The position numbers and the translations under genes are program-made. Below, in pieces: positions 15,207-25,583 of a DNA stretch of 64,000 nucleotides. This stretch comes from Pararhodobacter zhoushanensis (GTDB lineage: Bacteria; Pseudomonadota; Alphaproteobacteria; Rhodobacterales; Rhodobacteraceae). The notes beneath the pieces are model-generated. The model had not been told where the DNA came from and did no database searches. It saw only the letters and a program-made list of their open reading frames with translations. The DNA lies in NCBI RefSeq assembly GCF_025949695.1, contig NZ_JAPDFL010000001.1:4095501-4159500 (forward strand), written 5' to 3'. Positions within the stretch are counted from its first letter, which is position 1. Each line of letters opens with the position of its first letter.

Positions 15207-16285
15207 GGTTAACCTCAAAGGCGTGGCGCGTGCCACGAAGCGCCTCGCCGATGGCAGCAAACAGGTCTACCACTACGCTTGGCGCGGCGGCCCGCGCTTG
15301 CCCGGCGCACCGGGAAGCCCTGAGTTTGTCGCCGCCTATCATGCAGCGCATGCCGCGCGGCCTGATCACCACGCCGGGACGTTGACCGGCCTGCTGAACG
15401 CCTATCAGCGCAGCCCCTATTTCAACGACAAAGCCGACGCCACAAAGCGCGATTATCTGCGCCACATTCGCACGATCGAAACGAAGTTCGGCGACATGCC
15501 GATTGCCGCCCTGAGTGACAGGCGGGTGCGTGGGGATTTTTTCGACTGGCGCGACGAAAAGGCAAAGACCAGCCGCAGGCAGGCCGACTATGCACTTGCC
15601 GTGCTGGCGCTCATTCTGGCGTGGGGCGCGGATCGTGGCATGACGCCCGCGAACCCGCTGGAGAAGCCGGGACGCGTCTACCGGGCCAACCGTGCCGACT
15701 CGATCTGGACAGAAGCCGACGAAGCCGCTTTCCAGAAGGCCGCGCCGCCGCATTTGGCGCTTGCCCAGATCATCGCTGCCGAAACCGGCCAGCGCCAGGG
15801 CGATCTGCTCAAAATGACATGGGCGGCGTATGACGGCGCATCAATCCGCCTCAAGCAATCCAAGAGGGGGCGGCGCGTTGTCGTGCCCTGCACCGCAAAG
15901 CTCAAAGAGGCGCTGGACGCGGCGAAGCTGGCGCGCGGTGATGCCGTCACCATCTTGACCACCACGCGCGGGACGCCGTGGACCAGCAGCGGTTTTCGGG
16001 CAAGCTGGAACAAGGTTGAATGCGATCTGGCCGGACTGACGTTCCACGATCTGCGCGGCACCGCCGTTACGCGGCTGGCCGAGGCCGGTTGCAGTGTGCC
16101 CGAAATTGCGACGATCACCGGTCATTCGCTGGCCGAGGTCGAGACCTTGCTAGATCTCGCACTACTTGAGCCGCAGCCGAGGCATGGCAGAATCCGCGAT
16201 CGCCAAGCTGGAAAAGCACAGGTCGGGAACGAAAACTGCAAACCAGTCTGCAAACCGCTCAAAGAGAGTCCAGCGCGACGATTGA
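15199..16285 (+). pseudogene. int: Tyrosine integrase, frameshifted before the catalytic tyrosine
   Basis: Site-specific recombinase for prophage integration. The GTG start (VRVNLKGVARATKRLADGSK) follows the family N-terminus and overlaps the upstream gene. Catalytic residues visible: Arg in ETGQRQGDLLKMTW, His-x-x-Arg in FHDLRGTAVTRLAEAG, and His in ITGHSLAEVETLLD. At 16156 one extra base shifts the frame; skipping it restores SHYLSRSRGMAESAIAKLEK, with the nucleophile Tyr, and a natural stop at 16283-16285. Unskipped, the frame runs to 16320, into the tRNA, giving an unrelated tail. So the protein is probably inactive unless the base is a sequencing error. Confidence 0.85.
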
Positions 16286-16314
16286 TCAAATGCAGGAATT
16301 TCAACGGGATGATG

Positions 16315-16345
16315 TGGTAGCGGAGGAGGGACTTGAACCCCCGAC
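16315..16345. other. Prophage attachment site within the tRNA 3' end
   Basis: The integrase gene runs up to the tRNA-Met 3' end and the prophage lies on that side, the usual arrangement when a tyrosine integrase uses the T-arm and acceptor end of a tRNA as attB. The exact core cannot be set because the other att copy lies outside the window. Confidence 0.6.
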
Positions 16346-16391
16346 ACGCGGATTATGATTCCGCTGCTCTAACCAACTGAGCTACTCCGCC
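16315..16391 (-). tRNA. tRNA-Met (anticodon CAT)
   Basis: A complete 77-base cloverleaf on the minus strand: acceptor GGCGGAG/CTCCGCT, D-arm GCTCAGTTGGTTAGAGC, anticodon stem GCGGA/TCCGC around ATCATAA, T-arm GGGGG-TTCAAGT-CCCTC, discriminator A and encoded CCA. CAT fits elongator Met; a lysidine-modified tRNA-Ile2 also has CAT, but the overall sequence suits Met. Its 3' end faces the prophage. Confidence 0.93.
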
Positions 16392-16540
16392 ACGCTGCCG
16401 GACCCTTGGGCCTGCTGGCTGGCGGCTTCCTAGGGCAGCCTCGCAGGGGCGTCAAGAGGGAAATGGCGCAGGCTGGCGGTGCTTTGCCCTCTCGCTTTGC
16501 GCGGCTGTGCGGTCTAGGTCTGGATCAGCCCGGAGGCCCC

Positions 16541-18709
16541 ATGCAAACCCTGCCCCAGACCCGTGATCTTGTCCTTATCGGCGGCGGCCATGCGCATGCG
16601 CTGGTGCTGCTGCGCTGGGCGATGAACCCGCTGGCCGGGGCGCGGTTGACGGTGATCGATCCGCACCCGACCGCGCCCTATACCGGCATGCTGCCGGGCT
16701 TGATTGCCGGGCATTACGCCCGCGCCGATCTGGAGATGAACCTTGTGGCGCTGGCCCGACACGCCGGGGCGCGGCTGATTCTGGGGCGGGCGAACGGGCT
16801 TGATCCGGTGGCAAAATCGGTCAGCGTGCCGGGGCGTCCCCCGGTGGCCTATGACGTGGTATCGGTGGATGTGGGGATCACCTCGGACCTGCCACAGCTG
16901 CCGGGGTTTGCTGAACACGCCGTCGCCGCCAAACCGCTGGGCGGTTATGCCGAACGCTGGGCGCAGTTTCTGGCGAGCGGGCGCGCGGCGCCGCAGATTG
17001 TGGTGCTGGGTGCGGGCGTCGCCGGGGTCGAGCTGGCGCTGGCGATGGAGCATCGGCTGCGTGCGGTGCCGGGTCGGACGATCACCGTGATCGAGAAGGA
17101 CAGCGCGCTGCCGCATCTGGGCGCTTGGGCGCGGGCTCGGTTGCTGGCGCTGCTGGCCGAGCGCGGGATAACCCTGCTGAGCGGCACGCAGGCGGCCGCG
17201 ATCGAGGCGGATGGCGTCGTACTGGCAGATGGCCGCAAGATCCCCTCGGATTTCACGCTGGGCGCGGCGGGCAGCCGTCCGCAGGGCTGGCTGGCCGATA
17301 CCGGCCTGCCTCTGACCGACGGGTTCATCACCATCGACCCTGAACTACGCTCGACCGCGCACCCGGATGTCTTTGCGGTGGGGGATTGCGCGCATATGGC
17401 CGTCAGCCCGCGCCCCAAGGCCGGGGTGTTTGCGGTCCGCCAAGCCCCGGTCCTGCACCACAACCTGCGCGCCGCGCTGACGGGCGGACCGATGCGCGCC
17501 TACCGGCCGCAGCGCGATTACCTCAAGCTGATCTCGCTGGGCGAGCGCAAGGCACTGGCCGACAAATGGGGCCTGCCGCTGGCCGGGCGGGGGCTGTGGT
17601 GGCTCAAGGACCGCATCGACGCCAAGTTCATGCGCATGTTCCACACCCTGCCCGCGATGCCCGCCGCCCCCCTGCCCCGCGAACACACGCTGGGTCTGGT
17701 CGAGGCCTTGGGCGACAAGCCGATGTGCGGCGGTTGCGGGGCCAAGGTCGGACCGGATGCGCTGCGTCGGGCACTGTCCGGGCTGGCGGCCAGCGGCGCG
17801 GTCGAGCTGGGCGCGGGCGATGACGCGGCGGTGCTGGCGATGGGCGAAACGCGGCAGGTGATCGCGACGGACCACCTGCGCGCGGTGACGGAAGATCCCT
17901 ACCTGATGGCAAAAATCGCCACGGTTCACGCCCTGGGTGATGTCTGGGCGATGGGCGCGAAACCGCAGGCAGCGCTTGTCAGCCTGATCCTGCCGCGCCT
18001 GTCCGAAGATCTGCAAAGCCGCACGCTGGCGGAAATCATGGCGGGCGTGTCCGAGGTGCTCAGCGCCGCCGGGGCCAGCATCGCGGGCGGGCACACGACG
18101 CAGGGGGCCGAGCTGACGATTGGCCTGACGGTAACCGGGGTTGCGGGGGACCGCATCCTGACCAAAGGCGGCGCGAGGCCGGGCGATGCGTTGATCCTGA
18201 CCAAGCCGATAGGCTCGGGCACGCTGCTGGCGGCTGAAATGCAGAAACGGGCACCGGGGCGGGCGATGGCGGCGCTGTGGCCCTATCTGACCCAACCGCA
18301 GGGCGCGGCGGCGGCTATCCTGTCGCCGGTTGCCCATGCGATGACCGATGTGACCGGGTTCGGGCTGGCCGGGCATCTGGATGAAATGCTGCAGGCGGGC
18401 GGCGTGGCAGCGGATCTGGCGATGGCGGCGATCCCGCTGTTCGACGGGGCCGAGGCGATGGCGGCAGCGGGCGTCGCCTCGACCATCGCACCCGCCAACC
18501 GCGCCGCCCTGCTGGGCCGCATCGCCGCGCCACAAACCGCCGCGGCGGCGCTGCTCTTTGACCCGCAATCGGCAGGCGGGTTGCTGGCGGCGGTGGCCGA
18601 GGCTGACGCCGTTCCGGTGCTGCGCCAGCTCGAACAGGCCGGTTTCACCGCCGCCTGCATTGGCACGATCCGCGCGCTTGACGATCAGCCCGCGTTGCGG
18701 GTGATCTGA
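16541..18709 (+). CDS. selD: NDH-SelD fusion: selenide, water dikinase with N-terminal flavoprotein domain
   Basis: Makes selenophosphate from selenide and ATP. Residues 1-360 are a pyridine-nucleotide-disulfide-type FAD domain (LVLIGGGHAHALVLLRWAMN, IVVLGAGVAGVELALAMEHR, HPDVFAVGDCAHM). From about 395, SelD begins with MCGGCGAKVGPDALRR, carrying the catalytic Cys and Lys, then GAGDDAAVLAMG, ATDHLRAVTEDPYLM, IAGGHTTQGAELTIG and MTDVTGFGLAGHL. Total 722 residues. The ATG has a CGGAGG site 5 bases upstream. NDH-SelD fusions are known in bacteria; the flavin domain may supply or reduce the selenium substrate. No selA, selB or tRNA-Sec occurs here. Confidence 0.95.
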   Translation: MQTLPQTRDLVLIGGGHAHALVLLRWAMNPLAGARLTVIDPHPTAPYTGMLPGLIAGHYARADLEMNLVALARHAGARLILGRANGLDPVAKSVSVPGRPPVAYDVVSVDVGITSDLPQLPGFAEHAVAAKPLGGYAERWAQFLASGRAAPQIVVLGAGVAGVELALAMEHRLRAVPGRTITVIEKDSALPHLGAWARARLLALLAERGITLLSGTQAAAIEADGVVLADGRKIPSDFTLGAAGSRPQGWLADTGLPLTDGFITIDPELRSTAHPDVFAVGDCAHMAVSPRPKAGVFAVRQAPVLHHNLRAALTGGPMRAYRPQRDYLKLISLGERKALADKWGLPLAGRGLWWLKDRIDAKFMRMFHTLPAMPAAPLPREHTLGLVEALGDKPMCGGCGAKVGPDALRRALSGLAASGAVELGAGDDAAVLAMGETRQVIATDHLRAVTEDPYLMAKIATVHALGDVWAMGAKPQAALVSLILPRLSEDLQSRTLAEIMAGVSEVLSAAGASIAGGHTTQGAELTIGLTVTGVAGDRILTKGGARPGDALILTKPIGSGTLLAAEMQKRAPGRAMAALWPYLTQPQGAAAAILSPVAHAMTDVTGFGLAGHLDEMLQAGGVAADLAMAAIPLFDGAEAMAAAGVASTIAPANRAALLGRIAAPQTAAAALLFDPQSAGGLLAAVAEADAVPVLRQLEQAGFTAACIGTIRALDDQPALRVI

Positions 18710-18712
18710 GCG

Positions 18713-19864
18713 TCAACCGGCGAAATACTGGTCCAAGATCCGGCGATAGACCGCCTTGAGCTGCCCGATATGTGCGGTTTCGACGTGTTCATCGACTTTG
18801 TGCATCGACTGGCCGACCAGCCCGAATTCGACCACCGGGCAGTGGTTTTTCACAAAGCGTGCATCGGATGTGCCGCCGGAGGTCGACAGCACCGGACGAA
18901 TACCGCATTCGGCTTCGACAGCATTGGCGACCATGTCGGTAAAATCGCCCGGCTCGGTGACAAAACTCTCGCCCGAAATCTTGATGGTCAGTCCCAGTTC
19001 GATCCCTGTCTCGGCCTGCACCTGCGCCGCCTGGTCGTGCAGCCATTGCGACAGGCTCGCGCCGCTATGCAGATCGTTGAAGCGGATGTTCAGCGTCGCG
19101 CGGGCCAGCGCCGGGATCACGTTGGTGGCCGGGTTGCCGGTGTCGATGGTGGTCAGTGCCAGTGTCGAGGGATCAAACAGCGCGTTGCCCTGATCCAGCT
19201 CATGCGACGCCAGCCGGTCCAGCAAACGCACCAGCGCGGGCAGCGGGTTCTTGGCACGGTGCGGATAGGCCGCGTGCCCCTGCACGCCGCGGGCCTCGAT
19301 CTTGGCGGTCATCGAGCCGCGACGGCCGTTCTTGATCATCTCGCCCATGACCGACGGGCAGGTCGGTTCGCCGACCAGACAATGCGTCATGCGCTCGCCC
19401 TCGGCCTGCATCCAGTCGAGCAGCGCCACGGTGCCATCGGTCGCGTCGCCCTCTTCATCACCGGTGATCGCCAGAACCACAGCGCCATCCGGCGGCGTCT
19501 CGCGGACGAAATCGACGGCGGCGGCGACAAAGGCCGCGACACCGGACTTCATGTCACAGGCCCCCCGGCCCCAGAGCTTGCCATCGGCCAAAGCCCCCGA
19601 GAACGGATCAAAGCGCCAGTCGGCGGCGTCGCCCGGCGGGACGACATCGGTGTGGCCATTGAACCCGAAACTGCGGTTCGCGCCCTTGGCCCCCCAACGG
19701 GCGAACAGATTGACCGTCTCATTGCGGTCGACGCGGGTGCAAGCGAAACCTGCGGCGGTCAATTCCGCCTCGAGCAACCCCAGCGCACCACCGTCTTGCG
19801 GTGTGACCGACGGGCAGCGGATCAGGCGGGCGGTCAGGTCGATGGCATCAAGCGGTTCGGGCAT
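18713..19864 (-). CDS. dapE: Succinyl-diaminopimelate desuccinylase
   Basis: Hydrolyses N-succinyl-LL-2,6-diaminopimelate in the succinylase route to lysine and cell-wall diaminopimelate. The 383-residue M20 metallopeptidase has [13 protein letters not shown] with metal-binding His/Asp, [23 protein letters not shown] with the catalytic Glu, [20 protein letters not shown], and near the C-terminus [11 protein letters not shown]. The start [10 protein letters not shown] suits the family. dapD of the same pathway lies 5 kb away on the other strand. Confidence 0.95.
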   Translation of the reverse strand: MPEPLDAIDLTARLIRCPSVTPQDGGALGLLEAELTAAGFACTRVDRNETVNLFARWGAKGANRSFGFNGHTDVVPPGDAADWRFDPFSGALADGKLWGRGACDMKSGVAAFVAAAVDFVRETPPDGAVVLAITGDEEGDATDGTVALLDWMQAEGERMTHCLVGEPTCPSVMGEMIKNGRRGSMTAKIEARGVQGHAAYPHRAKNPLPALVRLLDRLASHELDQGNALFDPSTLALTTIDTGNPATNVIPALARATLNIRFNDLHSGASLSQWLHDQAAQVQAETGIELGLTIKISGESFVTEPGDFTDMVANAVEAECGIRPVLSTSGGTSDARFVKNHCPVVEFGLVGQSMHKVDEHVETAHIGQLKAVYRRILDQYFAG

Positions 19865-20130
19865 CCGACATGTCCATAATTCAAAGGTTTTGATCGGCTT
19901 AGTAGCCCAGCCCACCCCCTGTCGCAAGTCAGGGCTGGAAACTGCCTATGCACAAACCTCGCATTGACGTGACGAGTGCGACGGGGCAAAGTCTTGGATA
20001 ACAAATAGTGAAGCCGTGTGATGTTGCACGAGATTCAAGCGAAGCAGTTTTTAACGAGTTCTTGGCAAACCGATGAATGGCAAGGAAACGCGCGTCGCTC
20101 GTTTCTGAGAGCCGGGAATGACGGGCGGGC

Positions 20131-22318
20131 ATGAACGACGAAATTATAAGCAACGAGACCCGTCTGACACGCATTCAGGCGCTGGTGGTTGACATTTTAA
20201 GCAACCTTCTTCGTGCGCCCATCGACCAAACCGACCACGTGGTGAACGAGGCCATCACCCGGCTGGGCGAGTATTGCGTGCGCGACCGCTCGTATGTTTT
20301 CGTTCATGAAGGGGACACCACCAACAACACGCATGAATGGTGCGCCAACGGCATCGATCCGATGATCGAGCACCTTCAGGGCCTGCCCATCGAGCTGTAC
20401 GGCCCCATCGCCGAGGCGCTGGATCTGGGGGAACCGTTCCACGTACCCGATGTTCAGAAACTTCCCGAAGGGTCGCCCTCACGCGAGGTGCTCGAATCCC
20501 AGGAGATCCGCTCGATCCTTTTGGTGCCGATGCGCTCGGAAGGTAAAACCTACGGCTTCGTCGGATTTGACGGCGTGCATAACACGCACGCCTTTTTGCC
20601 GGGCGAAGTCTATCTGCTGCAATCTTTGGCGGATGTCATTTGCTCGGTCTTGACCCGCCGTGAAAAAGATCAGGCCGTGCGCGCCGCTCAGGCCGAACTG
20701 GCGGGCGAGCGGGCCTTTCTGGCCTCCATTCTGGCGACCTCGGCGATGGGGATCATCGTGATCGATGCCGCGGGGATCATCCAGTTCTGCAACGACTCGG
20801 CCGAGTCGATCATGGGCGCGTCGCGCGAACAGATGATCGGCCGTCGCCACGATCTCGCGCGGCTGGGCCTATACCCGTGAGGATGGCACGCCGTTCCAGC
20901 CCGGCGAGACACCCTACGACCACACGGTCAGAACCGGCGAGCCGTCGCCCCCCGAACGCTTTGCGCTGCATTGCCCCGAGGGGCTGCGGTATTGCTCGGT
21001 CCACGCCGCCCCGGTGCGCGGCGACGCGACCGCGGCGCGGGTGGTGTATGCCCTTGTCGATGTGACGGATCAGGTCGCGGGCGAACGCGCCCGGCAGGAT
21101 GCTCTGGAAGAGGCGCATCGCGCCAATGCCGCAAAATCGAATTTCCTGGCCAAGATGAGCCATGAAATGCGCACCCCGCTCAACGGCGTGCTGGGCGTGG
21201 CCGAGGTTCTCGATTCACTGGTCGTCGACGAGGATCAGCGCCGGATGGTGCATGTGATGCACGAATCCGGCGAGCTGTTGTTGAGCATCATCAACGACTT
21301 GCTCGACATGTCCAAGATCGAGGCCGATCTGCTCGAAATCGAGATGACGCCTTTCATCCCGGCGGATCTGGCCAAACGGATCGAGTCGGTCCACACGCTC
21401 AAGGCCACCGAAAAGCACATCGGCTTTGACGTGGTGGTCAAGGGTGAGGACACGTCCATGCGTTTGGGCGATCCCAACCGCATCTTGCAGATCATGCACA
21501 ACGTCATCTCGAATGCGATCAAGTTCACCGAAGAAGGCTCGGTCGAAGTCGAGATGGACTGCACCCAGCCCGACGCAATCACCCTGCTGGTGCGCGACAC
21601 GGGCATTGGCATGACCGACGAACAGAAAACGCAAGTGTTCGAGGAATTCGGTCAGGCTGACAGCTCGATCGCGCGACGTTTTGGCGGCACCGGGCTGGGC
21701 ATGCCGATTGTCCGGCGTCTGGTCGAGATGATGGATGGCACGATCTCGCTGGAATCCGTGCCTGATGAGGGCACGGCGGTGATGATCACCCTGCCCCTGC
21801 GCCGCACCGACACACCCGAACCGCGCGCGCCGCGCGCCTCGGCGTCGGGCGGCCCTTCGGCGGACCTGCAAGGCATGCGCGTGCTCGCCGCCGATGACAA
21901 CCACACCAACCGGATGATCCTGGGTGCGATGATGGGTCAGCTGGGGATTTCGTCGTTGCTGGTTCAGGATGGCACCGAAGCCCTAGACGCCTATGGGCGC
22001 GAAGGGTTCGACCTGATCATTCTGGACATCTCCATGCCCAATCTCGACGGCGTGTCGGTCCTGCGTGAAATCCGCGCCCGCGAAGCCAAGCGCGCCGAGG
22101 AGCTGGGGCCAAAAGCGCCCGAGACCCCCTTGCCCATTGTGGCCTTCACCGCCAATGCCATGTCGCATCAGGTCGAGGGCTATCTTGCCGCCGGGTTCGA
22201 CGATTGCCTGACCAAGCCGCTTCAGCTGGACCGGCTGCGCTCGGCGCTCAACACCATGGTCGAAGAGCGCGGACGCCGCCACACCCAGCCTGACGGCCGC
22301 AGCAACGCCGCCGAGTAA
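20131..22318 (+). pseudogene. Hybrid sensor histidine kinase (GAF-PAS-HisKA-HATPase-REC), frameshifted
   Basis: Residues 1-185 form a GAF-like sensor (FVHEGDTTNNTHEWCANGID, SILLVPMRSEGKTYGFVGFD), then a PAS start (TSAMGIIVIDAAGIIQFCND). The frame stops at 20878, while the frame one base over continues from about 20850 as YTREDGTPFQPGETPYDHT, giving the rest of PAS, the HisKA box FLAKMSHEMRTPLNGVLG, N-box ILQIMHNVISNAIKF, G-boxes DTGIGM and GGTGLGMPIV, and a receiver with ADDNHTNR, LDISMPNLDG and TKPLQ. One extra base near 20845-20878 explains the break. Without it this is a soluble hybrid kinase of about 728 residues. Confidence 0.85.
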
Positions 22319-22324
22319 CGCGCG

Positions 22325-23140
22325 TCAGGCGTCGTCCCAGGTCAGGATCGCATCAACTGCCTCTTGCGCTGTTTCCACGAACCGGAACAGCGCAAGATCT
22401 TCACGCGAAATGGTGCCCGCCTCGGCCAGCATGTCCCAGTTCACCACATTTTGCCAAAACTCGCGGCCAAACAGCAGGAACGGGATGCGCTTCATCCGGC
22501 GCGTCTGGATCAGCGTCAGGGATTCGAACATCTCGTCCAGCGTGCCGAACCCGCCCGGAAACACCACCACAGCCCGCGCCCGCATCAGGAAGTGCATCTT
22601 GCGCAGGGCGAAGTAGTGAAAATTGAAGCTCAGTTCCGGCGTGACATACAGGTTCGGCGCCTGTTCATGCGGCAGCACGATGTTCAGACCGATCGACTTG
22701 CCGCCCGCCTCGGCGGCGCCCCGGTTGCCCGCTTCCATCACGCCGGGGCCGCCACCGGTGGTGATGATGTAATCGGTGCCACCGCCCTGAATCGAAATCT
22801 CGGTCATCAGGCGCGCGAAGATCTGCGCCTCAGTGTAGTAATGGCTCAGATCGGCCAGCATCGGGGTCTTGGCCGTCGCTTTACGCTCGGGCGCAGGGAT
22901 ACGCGCGCCGCCGAACAACACCACGGTCGAGGTCACACCCGCCTCGTTCATCGCCATTTCGGGCTTGAGCAGTTCCAGTTGCAACCGGACCGGGCGCAGC
23001 TCGTCGCGGCACAGAAAATCGGCATCGGCAAAGGCAAGCCGGTAGGTCGGCGACAGGGTTTGCGGCGTCTCGGGGATCTTGCGCGCGGTGGCGATATCCT
23101 GATGGCTGTCGCGAAACGCATGGGTGCGGTGGTCTGTCAT
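22325..23140 (-). CDS. LOG-family protein (TIGR00730-type)
   Basis: A 271-residue Rossmann-fold protein with the signature PGGFGTLDEMFE and TTGGGPGVMEAGNRGA, as in LOG-type cytokinin riboside monophosphate phosphoribohydrolases. This longer version with an N-terminal extension (FLCRDELRPVRLQLELLKPE) is common in alphaproteobacteria; its substrate is probably a nucleoside 5'-monophosphate, not established. MTDHRTHAF is the likely start, with GAAAGGGAAA upstream. It is convergent with the kinase gene, 6 bases apart. Confidence 0.88.
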   Translation of the reverse strand: MTDHRTHAFRDSHQDIATARKIPETPQTLSPTYRLAFADADFLCRDELRPVRLQLELLKPEMAMNEAGVTSTVVLFGGARIPAPERKATAKTPMLADLSHYYTEAQIFARLMTEISIQGGGTDYIITTGGGPGVMEAGNRGAAEAGGKSIGLNIVLPHEQAPNLYVTPELSFNFHYFALRKMHFLMRARAVVVFPGGFGTLDEMFESLTLIQTRRMKRIPFLLFGREFWQNVVNWDMLAEAGTISREDLALFRFVETAQEAVDAILTWDDA

Positions 23141-23226
23141 GGTGGTTTCCCTTTCCTCGCCGGTTGGCCCTGAGTATCGTCCGGGACGCGGCAAGGCCAG
23201 CCGCCGGAATGACAAGAGGGTGAACC

Positions 23227-24138
23227 ATGGACTGGCGGGCAGAGATCGACGCGGCGGCAACACGGATCGAAGGCCATGTGCGCCGCACGCCGGTGATGGA
23301 GATCACGCTGGGCGGCCATACGGTCGAAATCAAGCTGGAGCATATGCAGCACACCGGTGTCTTCAAGGCGCGCGGGGCGTTCAATTCGCTGATCAAGGGA
23401 CCGGTTCCGGCGGGGGGCGTGGTGGCGGCCTCGGGCGGTAACCACGGCGCGGCGGTGGCTTATGCGGCGGCGTCGCTGGGAATTCCCGCGCAGATCTTTG
23501 TGCCCAACATCGCCGGGCCGTCAAAAATCGCCCTGATCGAGCGGACCGGCGCAGGCCTGACCGTGGTGCCCGGCCAGTTCGCCGACGCGCTGAACGCAGC
23601 CCTGGCCCATGAGGCCAAAACCGGCGCGATGCAGGTTCATGCCTATGACGCGCCGGGCACGCTGGCCGGGCAAGGCACCTGCATGCGCGAGTGGGAAGAA
23701 CAGGGCCTGAAAGCAGACACGGTGCTGATCGCGGTGGGCGGCGGCGGGCTGATCGGCGGCGCGATGGGCTGGCTGCAGGGCACGCGCAAGATCGTCGCGG
23801 TCGAGCCGGAAACCTCCTGCGCGCTGCATGCGGCGCTGGCGGCGGGCAAGCCGGTGGACGTCGAGGTCTCAGGCGTCGCCGCCAACGCGTTGGGCGCGCG
23901 CAAGATCGGCGCGCTGTGCTTTGAGCTGGCGCAGGCGCAGGGCATCGACTGCGTGCTGGTCAGCGACGACGCGATCATCGAAGCCCAGCGCGTGCTTTGG
24001 CAAGAGGCCCGCCAACTGGTCGAACCCGCCGGAGCGACGGCGCTGGCCGCGCTGCTCAGCGGGGCCTACAAACCCGCGCCGGGCGAGCGGGTGGCGGTGC
24101 TGCTCTGCGGGGCGAATGTCGCACCCGAGCCGATCTAG
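23227..24138 (+). CDS. PLP-dependent threonine/serine dehydratase-family enzyme
   Basis: A 303-residue fold-type II PLP enzyme. The lysine that binds PLP lies in HTGVFKARGAFNSL, the phosphate loop is VGGGGLIGGAMG, and SGGNHGAAVAYAA contacts the substrate carboxylate. The C-terminus EPAGATALAALLSG is also typical. It lacks a regulatory ACT domain, so a catabolic threonine or serine dehydratase is most likely; a hydroxy-aspartate dehydratase or related lyase is possible. It ends in a 4-base convergent overlap with the next gene. Confidence 0.85.
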   Translation: MDWRAEIDAAATRIEGHVRRTPVMEITLGGHTVEIKLEHMQHTGVFKARGAFNSLIKGPVPAGGVVAASGGNHGAAVAYAAASLGIPAQIFVPNIAGPSKIALIERTGAGLTVVPGQFADALNAALAHEAKTGAMQVHAYDAPGTLAGQGTCMREWEEQGLKADTVLIAVGGGGLIGGAMGWLQGTRKIVAVEPETSCALHAALAAGKPVDVEVSGVAANALGARKIGALCFELAQAQGIDCVLVSDDAIIEAQRVLWQEARQLVEPAGATALAALLSGAYKPAPGERVAVLLCGANVAPEPI

Positions 24139-24530
24139 AGATACCGCCCGCCGCGCTGCAGGACTTCGATCTGATAGCCGTCGGGATCAGCGACAAAGAA
24201 GAACCGCGCGATGACCTCACCGGCCGGGGCGAAGTCGACCAGCTTGCGGGGGTGCAGGCCCTCGGCCTCGAACCGCGCATGTTCTGCGGTCACATCCTCG
24301 ACCGACACCGCCAGATGGCCGTATCCGTCGCCCAGATCATAGGGGACGGTGCGGTCCTTGTTGACGGTCAGTTCCAGTTCGAACCCGGTTTCCGCGTTCG
24401 ACAGATAGACCAGCGTGAAGGTCGGAAAATCCAGCCGGTCGGCGATCTTGAGCCCGAAAGCCACATCGTAGAACGCAACCGAGCGCGCCTCGTCCAGAAC
24501 CCGGATCATGCTGTGAATGGCTTTGGCCAT
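24135..24530 (-). CDS. gloA: Lactoylglutathione lyase-like VOC protein
   Basis: A 131-residue glyoxalase I-type protein: MIRVLDEARSVAFYDVAFGL opens with the first metal region, FELELTVN contains a metal Glu, GYGHLAVSVEDV a metal His, and FFFVADPDGYQIEVLQRG the last metal Glu. It would convert the methylglyoxal-glutathione adduct to S-lactoylglutathione. The size and motifs fit GloA well, though related VOC enzymes share them. Confidence 0.82.
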   Translation of the reverse strand: MAKAIHSMIRVLDEARSVAFYDVAFGLKIADRLDFPTFTLVYLSNAETGFELELTVNKDRTVPYDLGDGYGHLAVSVEDVTAEHARFEAEGLHPRKLVDFAPAGEVIARFFFVADPDGYQIEVLQRGGRYL

Positions 24531-24684
24531 GGGGAAGCTCCTTGCCGCAGGGGGACCATGCCGTCTGCCTTGCCACGCCGCCCCACCGGGATGCAACGCC
24601 CCGCCTCTGCAATCGCCGGATTGTTTGTCGCCCCCTCGCCCGCTATAGGCAGGGAAATCGCACGATCGAACCCGGAGAGACCCC

Positions 24685-25512
24685 ATGTCGAACGCCAAAC
24701 TGGAAGCCGCCATCGAAGCCGCCTGGGATGCCCGTGACGGCATCACCCCGGCCACCAAGGGCGAGGTCCGCGACGCCATCGAGCACACCCTCGACGCGCT
24801 GGACAGCGGCAAGCTGCGCGTGGCCGAGCGGCAGGAGAACGGCGACTGGCACGTCAATCAGTGGGCCAAGAAAGCCGTGCTGCTGGGCTTCCGTCTGAAC
24901 GACATGGAAAAACACGCCGGCGGCCCGCAGGGCGGCACGTGGTGGGACAAGGTCGACAGCAAATTCGCCGGCTGGAAAAAGAAGGACTGGGTGAACGCCG
25001 GCTTCCGCGCCGTTCCCAACTGCATCGTGCGCAAATCGGCCTATATCGCGCCGGGCGTGGTGCTGATGCCGTCCTTCGTGAACCTCGGTGCCTATGTCGA
25101 CAGCGGCACGATGGTTGATACCTGGGCGACCGTCGGCAGCTGCGCGCAGATCGGCAAGAACGTGCACCTGTCCGGCGGCGTTGGCATCGGCGGCGTGCTG
25201 GAACCGATGCAGGCGGGTCCGACGATCATCGAGGACAATTGCTTCATCGGTGCCCGTTCCGAGGTGGTCGAGGGCTGCATCGTGCGCGAAGGCTCGGTGC
25301 TGGGCATGGGTGTGTTCATCGGCAAATCGACCAAGATCGTTGATCGCGAGACCGGCGAGATCATGTATGGCGAAGTACCCGCAGGCTCGGTCGTGGTGTC
25401 GGGCTCGATGCCGTCCAAGAACGGCGTGAACCTTTACTGCGCGGTGATCGTGAAACGGGTGGACGCGCAGACGCGTTCGAAGACCTCGATCAACGAGCTG
25501 CTGCGCGACTGA
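24685..25512 (+). CDS. dapD: Tetrahydrodipicolinate N-succinyltransferase
   Basis: Transfers succinyl from succinyl-CoA to tetrahydrodipicolinate in lysine and peptidoglycan precursor synthesis. The 275-residue protein has the N-terminal helical domain ([20 protein letters not shown]) and a left-handed beta helix of hexapeptide repeats ([49 protein letters not shown]) and ends [10 protein letters not shown]. Length is the family norm. The ATG follows a CCGGAGAG ribosome site. dapE nearby completes the same route. Confidence 0.97.
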   Translation: MSNAKLEAAIEAAWDARDGITPATKGEVRDAIEHTLDALDSGKLRVAERQENGDWHVNQWAKKAVLLGFRLNDMEKHAGGPQGGTWWDKVDSKFAGWKKKDWVNAGFRAVPNCIVRKSAYIAPGVVLMPSFVNLGAYVDSGTMVDTWATVGSCAQIGKNVHLSGGVGIGGVLEPMQAGPTIIEDNCFIGARSEVVEGCIVREGSVLGMGVFIGKSTKIVDRETGEIMYGEVPAGSVVVSGSMPSKNGVNLYCAVIVKRVDAQTRSKTSINELLRD

Positions 25513-25524
25513 CCCCAACGACAA

Positions 25525-25546
25525 GGGGCGCCCTCTCGGACGCCCC
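25525..25546 (+). terminator. GC hairpin after dapD
   Basis: GGGGCG and CGCCCC arms with a ten-base loop, 13 bases after the dapD stop. No T-run follows, so it may work together with the second hairpin at 25584. Confidence 0.4.
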
Positions 25547-25583
25547 CCTCATCGTGTCGAAAAAATACTCCCGCCGGAGGCAT

